Source: Hymenobacter tibetensis
GTDB taxonomy: Bacteria; Bacteroidota; Bacteroidia; Cytophagales; Hymenobacteraceae
Direction: 5' to 3'
NCBI RefSeq assembly: GCF_022827545.1
Contig: NZ_CP094669.1
Location: forward strand, 4,457,001 to 4,521,000
Length of the DNA stretch: 64,000 bases
Made by a program: the position numbers and the translations under genes. This document shows, piece after piece, positions 8,415 to 16,861 of the stretch; positions within the stretch are counted from its first letter, which is position 1, and every line of letters starts with the position of its first letter. The notes beneath the pieces were generated by a model. The model was given only the letters and a program-made list of their open reading frames with translations, was not told the DNA's origin and made no database searches.

Positions 8415-9025
8415 TGTTTCACGCCTTCACTCCTATTATACGCGCCCAGGTTAGCATCGTGGCGGTGCTAGTAGGCAGCCTGTTTGCCGGTTGTCAGCCC
8501 CAATACGAAGAGCTGCCTACATTTTCAGCAGAGCGAAAACTACTGCAGGTGGTAGTAGAAATGCCAGCTGGTACGAACCACGCCCGACGCTATGATCCGG
8601 CTCGGCACGAGTTTGTACCAGTGCGCCGGGCTGGTCTTGACCTAGTAGTTGAATTCTTACCTTGTCCGGGCAATTTGGGCTTTATTCCAGGCACGCGCTT
8701 GAGCAGTACTCTCAAGCCGTTGCCTGCGTTGGTGCTAGCCGAAACGCAACCCATCGGGACCATACTAGAGGTGGTACCGGTAGGGGTGCTCACCTTAGAT
8801 GACAATGGCGTGTTACAATCTGTAATACTGGCCGTACCAGCACGTCCAAGCCAGCAGGTTCTACCTGACGTAGTTACTTGGCAGGATCTGACCAACCGCT
8901 ACCCTGGAGTTCGTGAGGTGGTCCGCCAGTGGTTTTTGCACCAGGGCCGTCCCGGTGAGGTGCGAATCGTAGGTTGGAAAAACGAGCAGGCGGCCGAGCA
9001 GCAAGTGAAAGCAGCTATGAATTGA
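8414..9025 (+). CDS. lipoprotein with inorganic-pyrophosphatase fold, catalytic Asp residues lost
   Basis: The 203-residue protein starts with GTG at 8414, sharing one base with the upstream stop (TAGTG). It has a lipobox, SLFAGC, with Cys27 as the lipidation site. The rest aligns by eye with soluble family I pyrophosphatase: VVVEMPAGTNH, FLPCPGNLGFIPGT, VVPVGVLTLDDNG, ILAVP and VRIVGWKN. However, the signature DGDPVDVLV is replaced by residues around 99-107 (TLKPLPALV), which removes the three metal-binding Asp residues. Active-site Tyr and Lys positions also differ. Inference: a surface or periplasmic pseudoenzyme that may work with the peptidase to which it is translationally coupled. Confidence 0.75.
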   Translation: MFHAFTPIIRAQVSIVAVLVGSLFAGCQPQYEELPTFSAERKLLQVVVEMPAGTNHARRYDPARHEFVPVRRAGLDLVVEFLPCPGNLGFIPGTRLSSTLKPLPALVLAETQPIGTILEVVPVGVLTLDDNGVLQSVILAVPARPSQQVLPDVVTWQDLTNRYPGVREVVRQWFLHQGRPGEVRIVGWKNEQAAEQQVKAAMN

Positions 9026-9167
9026 GATTTTGTGTTGGCTAGGTTACTTCTCAAAGACAGTCTAGAAGAAATGCACTCACTCTTTTTTCCCTGGTACAGC
9101 AGCCTTTAAGAACCAAGTAGCACGAGTGTCCAAGAGCTAATGCAGTTGTGAAGGAAGTGCCACTACA

Positions 9168-9214
9168 AATAAAAAGAGAGCCCCTCCTTTGACAGGAGAA
9201 GCTCTCTTTTTATT
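9168..9214. terminator. bidirectional terminator
   Basis: The outer arms 9168-9181 and 9201-9214 (14 bp, with A and T tracts) enclose an inner 5-bp stem (9184-9188 with 9194-9198). It separates the convergent lipoprotein gene ending at 9025 and the minus-strand gene ending at 9233. Confidence 0.88.
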
Positions 9215-9232
9215 GCGAAGAGATAGTATAAC

Positions 9233-9940
9233 CTACTCAATCTTGTTCATACGCTCCTTCACAGCTTCCAAGGCCACACGCATGTTAACAATGTCGGCGC
9301 GAGCAGCTTCTTGCTCTTTCAGGTTCAAATCAACCTGGTTGTTGTACTGAAGCAATTCAGCCGCGTTCTGAGCCAACTGCTGCTGAATTTCAACTTTCTT
9401 CAGCTTATTCTTCTCAATGTCCTTTTTGATGGCATCCGACTTTTGAATTACAGCCATATGGTTATTCTGTGAAGAAACCAGTGACTTTTCGGCTTCTGCC
9501 ACCTGCACAGCAAGGTCTTCGCGATATAACATCCGGGCAAAATCCTTCAGGTATTTTTCGCTGGCTTTCCACTGTACAGGAGTAGCATCTTTGCTCAGGT
9601 AAGCATTGCCCAAGTCAACGGACCACCATACCGACGTACCGGTGGGAGTAGCATCTACCTTGCTGATCACTCGAACAGGAGTTTTCGAAATGTCTTCGAT
9701 AACTACACCATCCAACTGATAAACACCTTTGTCGGCCTTTACTTTGTTGCCAAACTGTGCGTCAAGCTGCTTTTTCCACGATTCGTCAACGCGTTTGCTA
9801 TCTAACTGGATAGTCACGCGCTGACCCTTGCGGGGGATGCCCTTGATAGCCATGTCCGTTTCATCAACGGGTGACTTCTGCGCGTAGCCAGTCGCCGTCA
9901 GCACAAAAATCAACAGGGAAAGGAGTACGCCTTTTTTCAT
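9233..9940 (-). CDS. exported coiled-coil protein of unknown function
   Basis: The 235-residue protein has a signal peptide (MKKGVLLSLLIFVLTATGYAQ) and no other membrane segment, so it is probably periplasmic. Residues 22-125 look like a small alpha/beta domain with a WWSVDLG segment. From about residue 130 to the end it is a long helix with heptad-like pattern, rich in Glu, Gln, Lys and Asn: a coiled coil of roughly 100 residues. I do not recognise a named family. ATG 9940 is preferred over an upstream in-frame ATG because it begins the signal peptide. A -7-like element lies about 165 bases upstream. Confidence 0.75.
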   Translation of the reverse strand: MKKGVLLSLLIFVLTATGYAQKSPVDETDMAIKGIPRKGQRVTIQLDSKRVDESWKKQLDAQFGNKVKADKGVYQLDGVVIEDISKTPVRVISKVDATPTGTSVWWSVDLGNAYLSKDATPVQWKASEKYLKDFARMLYREDLAVQVAEAEKSLVSSQNNHMAVIQKSDAIKKDIEKNKLKKVEIQQQLAQNAAELLQYNNQVDLNLKEQEAARADIVNMRVALEAVKERMNKIE

Positions 9941-10105
9941 GTTAATGAGATTATTAGTGGTACGTTGGTCTCGATTATGTCCGATTTTTAGATTTCGGTT
10001 CATCAAATTTAACGACTAGCTAAACATCTCACTATGCCTCTGAATGTTTTTTTTCTGCTAATTGATCTTTTATTAAATAGGTTATATCACATGTTGCTAA
10101 ACTGA

Positions 10106-10113
10106 CAAAAATA
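10106..10113 (-). promoter_or_regulatory. possible -7 element for the coiled-coil protein gene
   Basis: Read on the minus strand this is TATTTTTG, a full TAnnTTTG match. No TTG is found at the proper distance. The surrounding AT-rich gap (10007-10140) fits a promoter region. Confidence 0.35.
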
Positions 10114-10196
10114 CCATTTTTAAACGCTTTATGTTGCTGCTACAGAAACTACTTTGCTGCCAAAACAAAACCCACCTTACCTAGTTTGTCTCTCCT

Positions 10197-10604
10197 ATGC
10201 CTGTAACTGTCTGCCGCAAAGAGCACTTTAACGCCGCGCACCGCTTGCACAATCCCGCTTGGAGCGAGGAGAAAAACCAACGCGTGTTCGGCAAATGCAA
10301 CAACCCCCACTATCATGGCCACAACTACGAGTTGATCGTACGGTTGACCGGCGACACCGATCCTGAAACGGGCTACGTGTATGATATGAAGCTGTTGAGC
10401 GACCTTATCAAACGTGAGATTCTCGATACCTTTGATCATCGGAACCTGAATCTGGACACGGAGGAATTCCGTCAACTCAACCCCACTGCCGAAAATATTG
10501 CGGTGGTCATCTGGAATCGGCTGCGTGAACACATCGATGCGCAACTGAGCCTCTCGGTTACTTTGTATGAGACCGAGCGAAATTTTGTAGAATACCATGG
10601 ATAA
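10197..10604 (+). CDS. queD: 6-pyruvoyltetrahydropterin / 6-carboxytetrahydropterin synthase family enzyme
   Basis: The 135-residue enzyme acts on dihydroneopterin triphosphate, the product of FolE encoded next. Zinc ligands are visible: His15 (FNAAHRL), His40 and His42 (HYHGHNY). Cys34 (GKCNNPHYHGH) is the expected catalytic cysteine, and Asp80-His81 (TFDHRNLN) complete the site. The CNNPxxHGHNY form resembles eukaryotic-type PTPS, but most bacterial members make carboxytetrahydropterin for queuosine. No other queuosine gene lies nearby, so the route (queuosine or another pterin) is open. Its end overlaps folE by 8 bases, which implies translational coupling. Confidence 0.88.
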   Translation: MPVTVCRKEHFNAAHRLHNPAWSEEKNQRVFGKCNNPHYHGHNYELIVRLTGDTDPETGYVYDMKLLSDLIKREILDTFDHRNLNLDTEEFRQLNPTAENIAVVIWNRLREHIDAQLSLSVTLYETERNFVEYHG

Positions 10605-11271
10605 TTCCGTGCCTGCCCCGGCTACTGGGGGCACCCCACCCGCTGACACGCACTTGTCAGCCGATTTGCGCACCCCTCTCCGCTCTGATGCATTTCAGCT
10701 CACCGATGAAGAGAAGATAGCCGGCATCACCGAACACTTTCGGGAAATCATGCAGCTATTAGGCCTGGACCTAACCGATGACAGCCTAGCTGGCACGCCA
10801 CGCCGGGTGGCGAAAATGTACGTGCAGGAGTGGTTCCGGGGACTCTCTCCAGAGCACCGTCCTGATGTGCGCCTTTTCGACAACCGCTACCAATACCAGC
10901 AGATGTTGGTGGAGCGTGACATCACCCTCTTTTCGTGTTGTGAACACCACTTTGTGCCCATCATTGGGAAGGCGCACGTTGCCTATTTGCCGGGCGAGCA
11001 TGTGGTGGGCCTTAGCAAGCTGAATCGTGTGGTACAGTACTATGCGCGCCGTCCGCAAGTGCAGGAGCGCCTTACCCGCCAGATTGCCGAGGAACTGAAG
11101 CAAACCCTGCACACCGACAATGTGGCCGTGCTTATTGAGGCCGACCACTTGTGCGTGATGAGCCGGGGCGTGAATGACACCAGCAGTTCCACCCTAACAG
11201 CCGAGTATGGTGGTGTTTTTGGTGAAGATGCTGCACTCCGCGCTGAATTTCTGCGCTTGATTGGCAAATGA
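10597..11271 (+). CDS. folE: GTP cyclohydrolase I
   Basis: This 224-residue enzyme opens the guanine ring of GTP to give dihydroneopterin triphosphate, the entry point to folate, queuosine and biopterin pathways. The signature CEHHFVPIIGKAHVAYLP carries the first zinc Cys and the His. GLSKLNRVVQYYARRPQVQE and LCVMSRGVNDTSS (second zinc Cys) follow. The N-terminal 40 residues are polar and poorly conserved. It overlaps the PTPS-family gene by 8 bases, a natural pair because its product is that enzyme's substrate. Confidence 0.97.
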   Translation: MDNSVPAPATGGTPPADTHLSADLRTPLRSDAFQLTDEEKIAGITEHFREIMQLLGLDLTDDSLAGTPRRVAKMYVQEWFRGLSPEHRPDVRLFDNRYQYQQMLVERDITLFSCCEHHFVPIIGKAHVAYLPGEHVVGLSKLNRVVQYYARRPQVQERLTRQIAEELKQTLHTDNVAVLIEADHLCVMSRGVNDTSSSTLTAEYGGVFGEDAALRAEFLRLIGK

Positions 11272-11391
11272 GTTTTAGGGTGGATTACATTTTTTTCTGG
11301 TTTTAGTTATAGGTTGTCGTAAGTTTCCAATCTAGACGCCCGAAAGCCGTTATTTGCCCAACTACTACACACCGTACAAGCACCCCACAAT

Positions 11392-12306
11392 ATGTCCCGG
11401 AAAGTCCTCATTAGCGGTGGTACCGGCATGATAGGCACTCGCCTTGCCGAAATGCTTATCGATTTGGGTTATGAGGTAGCGCTCCTCAGTCGGCAGCCCA
11501 GCAACGGGCACTACCGTAGCTTCCGCTGGGACTTACGCGCCGGTACCATCGACGAAGCAGCAGTGCCGTACGCCGACTACATTATCAACTTAGCGGGCTC
11601 CAGCGTTTCGGAAGGCAAATGGACGGAAGAGCGCAAGCGTGAAATTCTGACCAGCCGGTTGGGCGGCACCGGTCTGCTAGCCCGCGAACTAGCTCGGGAA
11701 GGACACCATGTGCGGGCGTTTGTTTCGGCATCTGCTATTGGCATCTATGGAGACAGTGGCGAGAAAGTGGTGAACGAAGAAACACCTGCTGCCTCGGCTT
11801 CTGACTTTCTGGTGGATGTTTCTCAGAAGTGGGAGCAAGCCGCCCACCAAGTGGAACAACTCGGTATCCGCACTATTATCACCCGCATTGGCATTGTGCT
11901 GAGCCCGGAAGGTGGGGCACTAGTGCCACTGGCGCGCACCGTGAAGATGATGGCGGGCGCGCCGCTCGGTACTGGCCGGCAATACATGTCCTGGATTCAC
12001 CTCGACGACTTATGCCGGCTGCTCATTCAGATGCTGGAAGAGCCGCAGTGGCAAGGCACGTACAACGCCGTTTCGCCTAATCCAGTAACCAATAAAGACT
12101 TTACGGAAACGCTAGCGAGTGTGCTACATCGGCCGTTGGTGCTCCCCAAGGTGCCTGAGTTTGCTTTGAATCTGATGATGGGCGAGATGAGCGAAATCGT
12201 GCTGGCTAGTCAGCGCGTAAGCGCCGAAAAAGTGCTTCGGCAGGGCTTCACGTTCGAGTATCCCCATCTGAAGCCGGCATTGGAGTCGTTCTACGAGGAG
12301 GAATAG
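11392..12306 (+). CDS. TIGR01777-family SDR oxidoreductase/epimerase
   Basis: This 304-residue protein is an extended short-chain dehydrogenase. The nucleotide-binding motif GGTGMIGTRLAE is at residues 9-20. The family features NLAGSSVSEGKWTEERK near residue 66 and SASAIGIYGDSGE near 108 (active-site Tyr in YGD) are typical of TIGR01777 (YfcH-like), as are the central YMSWIHLDDL and YNAVSPNPVTNKDF. The substrate of this family is not established. The next gene starts 9 bases after it, so the two are probably co-transcribed. Confidence 0.9.
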   Translation: MSRKVLISGGTGMIGTRLAEMLIDLGYEVALLSRQPSNGHYRSFRWDLRAGTIDEAAVPYADYIINLAGSSVSEGKWTEERKREILTSRLGGTGLLARELAREGHHVRAFVSASAIGIYGDSGEKVVNEETPAASASDFLVDVSQKWEQAAHQVEQLGIRTIITRIGIVLSPEGGALVPLARTVKMMAGAPLGTGRQYMSWIHLDDLCRLLIQMLEEPQWQGTYNAVSPNPVTNKDFTETLASVLHRPLVLPKVPEFALNLMMGEMSEIVLASQRVSAEKVLRQGFTFEYPHLKPALESFYEEE

Positions 12307-12315
12307 CAGTAGCCG

Positions 12316-13536
12316 ATGCGGACGCTGTTTCGAGCACTGCTGTCTTTGTCTTTACTTTATCTGCTGTATCTAAACTACCGGCTGTACTATCAGCCGCAAA
12401 TGGAAGCGGTTGCTGGCCGACCTCTCAATCAGGATTTGCTGAGTCAGTTGCGCTTCCTGAAAACCCGCATGCACCAAGGCGCTGGCGAGGATATGCAGCA
12501 GCTGTATCCGGAAGGCTTTGTGTATCTCAACGCTCTCTACGGTCTGAGCTGGGTGGAACTGGCTGGTGGCCTCCCTAATAGCGCAGCGTTACGTCACGAG
12601 GCGTTAGGAGAAACTGCTTGGGCCATGCGAGCTATTTTCTCACCAGCCGGGCGCAGGATATTTGAGCAGGAACTGCCACTGCCCTACGGCGCCTATTATC
12701 AAGGCTGGTCTACTTACCTGCTGGGCCGCTACCTAGCTGCGCAAACGCCCACCGAACGGGCTGCCGACGACGTCAGGTTGTTCAAGCAGAATTGCGCACA
12801 GATAGCACAGGCCGTAGCTGTAAGCCCTACTCCCTACCTCGAGTCGTACTCGGGTGCGGCTTGGCCTGCTGATGGCGTGATGTGCCTAGCAGCTTTAGCG
12901 TGCCACGACCGAATACTACCGCCACGGTACCAACCCACTATTCGGCAGTGGCTAACCGTTGTGGATACCCGCCTTGACTCATTAGGCATGATTCCGCACA
13001 AAACGGATGCCCGCACGGGCGCCGTGCAACAAGCAGCTCTCGGCGCGTCGCAAAGCCAACTGCTCAATTTCCTGTACGAAATAGACTCCACTTACGCTCG
13101 GCGTCATTTCAGGCTATATCGGCACCATTTTCTTACCTCTCGTTTTGGCTTGCCGGGCATGCGCGAATCGGCGCAGGAAGCCGACAACGCGGAGCATATC
13201 GACTCGGGGCCAGTGTTACTGGATGTGGGTGGAGCGGCGTCTATTGTAGGCCGGCGCGTCATGCAGCGCTACGGCGACACGGTTACTGCTATTGGTTTAC
13301 GCAATAGTATAGAGGCGTTCGGCATGCCTTATCAAGTAAGTGACCAGAAACGCTACCTTTTTGGCGTGTTGCCTATTGCGGATGCCTTTATTGCTTGGAG
13401 CAACTCTCTGGAAGTGAATCACACCATGAGTACTTCTTCTAGTTGGCGCGGCCATTTTCAAGCGCTTTCTGCACTTTTAGCGGCTGGGCTGCTTGTCGCA
13501 GTGTATTTGCTTCGCCGCAAGCCAGTGGGCAAGTAA
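12316..13536 (+). CDS. membrane-anchored protein resembling the linalool dehydratase/isomerase-type toroid
   Basis: The 406-residue protein has a hydrophobic N-terminal anchor (residues 5-24) and a second segment near the C-terminus (about 380-398) followed by RRKPVGK. The body between them is helical with an aromatic- and Gly-rich pattern: LNALYGLSWVEL, YGAYYQGWSTYLLGRYL and YLESYSGAAWPADG. These resemble the alpha/alpha toroid of linalool dehydratase-isomerase-like proteins, although I cannot assign an activity. It lies 9 bases after the TIGR01777 gene. The family call is tentative; being a real protein is not in doubt. Confidence 0.6.
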   Translation: MRTLFRALLSLSLLYLLYLNYRLYYQPQMEAVAGRPLNQDLLSQLRFLKTRMHQGAGEDMQQLYPEGFVYLNALYGLSWVELAGGLPNSAALRHEALGETAWAMRAIFSPAGRRIFEQELPLPYGAYYQGWSTYLLGRYLAAQTPTERAADDVRLFKQNCAQIAQAVAVSPTPYLESYSGAAWPADGVMCLAALACHDRILPPRYQPTIRQWLTVVDTRLDSLGMIPHKTDARTGAVQQAALGASQSQLLNFLYEIDSTYARRHFRLYRHHFLTSRFGLPGMRESAQEADNAEHIDSGPVLLDVGGAASIVGRRVMQRYGDTVTAIGLRNSIEAFGMPYQVSDQKRYLFGVLPIADAFIAWSNSLEVNHTMSTSSSWRGHFQALSALLAAGLLVAVYLLRRKPVGK

Positions 13537-13618
13537 ACCCACAAGTGGTTCTGTTGATTGAGTTGACAGTACGTTGTCTGCCTTGCAACCCTGTAGTAGC
13601 TATCCGGCTCCTACTACT

Positions 13619-13879
13619 ATGAAATACGCTCTACTTCTATCGACTGCCGCGCTCCTAGCCTCGGCTACCTCCTGCCAGCAAGAAAAAGATTCTCCCGAAC
13701 CTGCTTCTCAGCCATCAGCCTGTGCGCTTGTACCCGATGCGGGCCTATGCAACGCAGCTTTTGTGCGGTACTACTTCGACCCCAAGGAGAAGAAGTGCAA
13801 ACAATTTGTTTAGGGCGGTTGCGCGGGCGTAGTGCCCTTCAAAACCTTGCAGGAATGCTTGGACTGTGGCTGTAAGTAA
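13619..13879 (+). pseudogene. Kunitz/BPTI-type lipoprotein interrupted by an in-frame amber codon
   Basis: From ATG 13619 the frame gives a lipoprotein signal (MKYALLLSTAALLASATSC, lipid Cys at 19) and the first half of a Kunitz domain: CALVPDAGLC, RYYFDPKEKKC and KQFV. A TAG at 13811-13813 then interrupts. The frame continues directly with GGCAGVVPFKTLQECLDCGC and ends at TAA 13877-13879. All six Kunitz cysteines are present across the stop, with spacing 8, 15, 7, 11 and 2 (BPTI has 8, 15, 7, 12, 3). TAG sits exactly at the conserved Tyr of FxYGGC. It is either a fresh nonsense mutation, a sequencing error, or read-through. Such domains inhibit serine proteases. Confidence 0.8.
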
Positions 13880-13896
13880 CCCTATTAGATGCCGGT

Positions 13897-16272
13897 TTAC
13901 AGACTATCTGGAACTGGCAATGCCCCGCTGTTAAGGTTCTCCAGCAGGTTGTCTACTACAATCGTATCGACGGCTTCTGGCTGGCGCCGACGTGGCTGCT
14001 CAGAAACGCACTGATACCGGCGTTTGATTTTGCCAGGGTACTGTGGAAAAGGCCCCATGGTAATACCCAAGTCGGAATCCTGGTATACTTTTTCCATGTA
14101 CTTGCCGAAGATAGGTAGCGCGGTGCGCCCACCTTCTCCCTGCTGAGAGCCTTGGAAGTGGATGCTGCGGTCCTCGCCCCCCACCCAAACGCCTGTCACC
14201 AAGTCTTTGGTGACGCCCATGTACCAGCCATCGGAATAGTTGGAGGTAGTGCCGGTCTTGCCGCCTATCTGGTTGTTTTTCTTCCATAGTTCGTACTCCC
14301 ATAGCGCCTGCGAGGTACCGCCGGGCTCGTCCATGCCGCCACGCAGCATGTAGAGCATTAGCCACGCTGTTTCGGGAGAAATGGCGCGCCGCTGCTTGGG
14401 GTCGAATTGCTTGATGACGTTGCCATTACGGTCTTCGATGCGCGTAACAATCATGGGCTCGGTTTGGAACCCCTGGTTGACGAAGGTGCTGTAGGCGTTT
14501 ACCATTTCGTACACGCTTACGTCGCCGCCCGAGCCAAGGCCGATGCTAGGCACAGGCAGCAAAGGGCTTTTGATACCCATTTTGTGCGCATACTTGGCTA
14601 CGTTTTCCCACCCTACCCGCTCGGTTAGCTGGGCCGTAACCGAGTTAACGGACCGGGCCATGGCTTGGCGTAAGGTCATGTTGATGCCGGTGTACTCGCG
14701 CGTTACGTTGTCGGGCTTCCACTCCATGTCCTTGCCGTTCTCCACGTAGTTGATGGTCACCCGCTCGTCGCGAATACGGTCGCAGGGCGCGTAGCCGTTA
14801 TCAATGGCCGTGAGGTAGACGAAGGGCTTGAAGGTGGAGCCCGCCTGGCGCTTGCCTTGGCGTACATGGTCGTACTGGAAGAATCGATAATTGAGCCCAC
14901 CCACCCATGCCTTGATTTGGCCGGTGAAAGGATCCATGGTCATCATGCCCGCGTGCAGGAAATGCTTGTAGTACGCCAGCGAATCAAGCGGAGACAAAAG
15001 CAAGGTGGTGTCACCGTCGCCTTTCCAGGTGAATACCTTGGTGGGGTGCTTGCGGTGCAATGCCGAATCCAAGAGAGCCGGTTGGCCTTTATAGCGCGCC
15101 GCCAACTCCTTGTACTGTTCGGTCCGCTTCATTTGGGTTTCAATGAAATTCGGAATTTCATTGCCTTCTTCATCCACCCACGGATTCTTGTCCCGATTAC
15201 GCCAAAACCGGTCGAACTGCTGTTGCAGCCGCTTCATCCGGTCCTGCACCGATTCCTCGGCGTACTGCTGCATCCGCGAATCGATGGTGGTATAGATTTT
15301 TAGACCGTCGCGGTACATGTCGTAGCCGTTCTTTTCGCACCACTCGTTCACGAACTGGCTGACGGCCCCACGGAAATAGGTGGGCGGGCCGTCGATATGC
15401 TGCTCGAATTGGTACTTGAGTTGTACGGGCTGCTTCTGGAGGGCTGCCACCTCGGCCGCGGGCAGCACACCGGCTTGCCCCATGCGCGTAAGCACCAGGT
15501 TACGGCGCTTGCGGGCCGCCTCGGGGTGAAAGCGGGGGTTGTACGCCGTTGGATTGTTGAGCATGCCCACCAGCATAGCAGCTTGCTCGGCTGTAAGGCT
15601 GTCGGGAGAGGTGCTGAAGAAGGTTTTGGCCGCTACTTTGATACCGTACGCCCTCGACCCGTACTCAACGGTGTTGAAATACATCCGCAGAATCTCTTCT
15701 TTGGTATAGCGGCGCTCCAACTCCACGGCCGTTAGCCACTCCTTGGTTTTGCTGATGAGCGTGCTCACACCGGGGATATACCCGAGGGCCCCACGGGTTT
15801 CGCCCCGGCGGGTGTTGTAGAGGTTTTTGGCGAGCTGCTGCGTAATGGTGGAGCCACCGCCGCTCCGGTTACCCGTTAATACGCCGGCGGCGGCGCGGGC
15901 CAGGGCCGTAGCATCAATGCCCGAATGCTCGTAGTAGCGAATGTCCTCGGTAGCGACCAAGGCTTTGATGAGTAGCGGCGAAATCTTGTTCAGTGATACG
16001 GGCACCCGGTTTTCCCGGAAGTACTTACCAAGCAGCACGCCATCGGCCGTATAGATTTCAGAGGGCTGTTCCACCTTGGGGTCTTCCAACTCTTCCAAGC
16101 TCGGCGACTTGCCGAAAAGGAACATGAAATTCATGCTCACTAAAATGGGGTAGAGCAGGAAAATGCCTACACCCAGTACAAAGACGGCCCATGTGGCTCG
16201 TGCCGCGCGGTTAGACCAGGGCCGACGGGGCCGGGGCGTAGGGTTTGTTTTCGGCAATCTTGGGACGGACAT
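13897..16272 (-). CDS. class A penicillin-binding protein (PBP1A type)
   Basis: This 791-residue bifunctional enzyme polymerises and cross-links peptidoglycan. A cytoplasmic Pro/Arg-rich tail is followed by one membrane helix (about 27-50). The GT51 transglycosylase domain shows EDIRYYEHSG (catalytic Glu109) and GGSTITQQLAKN. The transpeptidase domain has the SxxK motif in AGSTFKPF, SVN in MARSVNSV, and KTG in GGKTGTT. The C-terminal tail after about residue 745 is basic, then acidic, and holds no obvious domain. It is convergent with the Kunitz-type gene, leaving only 17 bases between them. Confidence 0.95.
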   Translation of the reverse strand: MSVPRLPKTNPTPRPRRPWSNRAARATWAVFVLGVGIFLLYPILVSMNFMFLFGKSPSLEELEDPKVEQPSEIYTADGVLLGKYFRENRVPVSLNKISPLLIKALVATEDIRYYEHSGIDATALARAAAGVLTGNRSGGGSTITQQLAKNLYNTRRGETRGALGYIPGVSTLISKTKEWLTAVELERRYTKEEILRMYFNTVEYGSRAYGIKVAAKTFFSTSPDSLTAEQAAMLVGMLNNPTAYNPRFHPEAARKRRNLVLTRMGQAGVLPAAEVAALQKQPVQLKYQFEQHIDGPPTYFRGAVSQFVNEWCEKNGYDMYRDGLKIYTTIDSRMQQYAEESVQDRMKRLQQQFDRFWRNRDKNPWVDEEGNEIPNFIETQMKRTEQYKELAARYKGQPALLDSALHRKHPTKVFTWKGDGDTTLLLSPLDSLAYYKHFLHAGMMTMDPFTGQIKAWVGGLNYRFFQYDHVRQGKRQAGSTFKPFVYLTAIDNGYAPCDRIRDERVTINYVENGKDMEWKPDNVTREYTGINMTLRQAMARSVNSVTAQLTERVGWENVAKYAHKMGIKSPLLPVPSIGLGSGGDVSVYEMVNAYSTFVNQGFQTEPMIVTRIEDRNGNVIKQFDPKQRRAISPETAWLMLYMLRGGMDEPGGTSQALWEYELWKKNNQIGGKTGTTSNYSDGWYMGVTKDLVTGVWVGGEDRSIHFQGSQQGEGGRTALPIFGKYMEKVYQDSDLGITMGPFPQYPGKIKRRYQCVSEQPRRRQPEAVDTIVVDNLLENLNSGALPVPDSL

Positions 16273-16506
16273 TCAGAGCAGATTGGGCGGCGGCTGGCTG
16301 GGGTGGCATGTCAAGAAGTGGTAAATATACCGGTTAAGCACGGGCCAACCTGTCGTTTTTGTTGCGCCACCACCTAACTCGGCTTTCCTCTCCGTGCTAA
16401 CATACCACTTGCCAAGGCCATTAACACACTGGCACACAGCTTCGTTTCACGCATTATGCCCCGCTACAATCAGCGGCCCTGCCAGCTTGCGCGGTACTAT
16501 TTGAAG

Positions 16507-16845
16507 CTAGGCGGCAAACAACAACGTCACTACTAGCAGCAAAATGGTCAGTCCTGCTCCTACAGCAGTGGCTCCGGTGGCAGCTATATACCAGAGCAGC
16601 CGCCAGCCCGGTTGCACAACATGCATAGCCACCTGCCATACCCACACAATACCGAGTGTGGGCAGCACTAGCATGCAGCCGATAAACACCCATTGCGCTA
16701 CTACCGAGGCGCTGGGTGTATTAGGGAAAAGCTCTTTCTCGAGTGTGATACTACATACTGAGCCTACCAACAACGTGAGCACCCACCACAATGAGGTAGG
16801 CAGTTGGCGCAAGGCACGGGCTGCGAAGATTTGTAGCTGGTTCAT
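16507..16845 (-). CDS. small membrane protein, unknown
   Basis: The 112-residue protein has three hydrophobic segments (about 18-36, 46-70 and 82-111). The first 15 residues are polar and basic (MNQLQIFAARALRQL), so the N-terminus probably faces the cytoplasm. No family is recognised. It is the last of four small membrane-protein genes on the minus strand, 16 bases after its neighbour, and is probably in the same transcript. Confidence 0.6.
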   Translation of the reverse strand: MNQLQIFAARALRQLPTSLWWVLTLLVGSVCSITLEKELFPNTPSASVVAQWVFIGCMLVLPTLGIVWVWQVAMHVVQPGWRLLWYIAATGATAVGAGLTILLLVVTLLFAA

Positions 16846-16861
16846 TCTAGATGGGTGTCAG

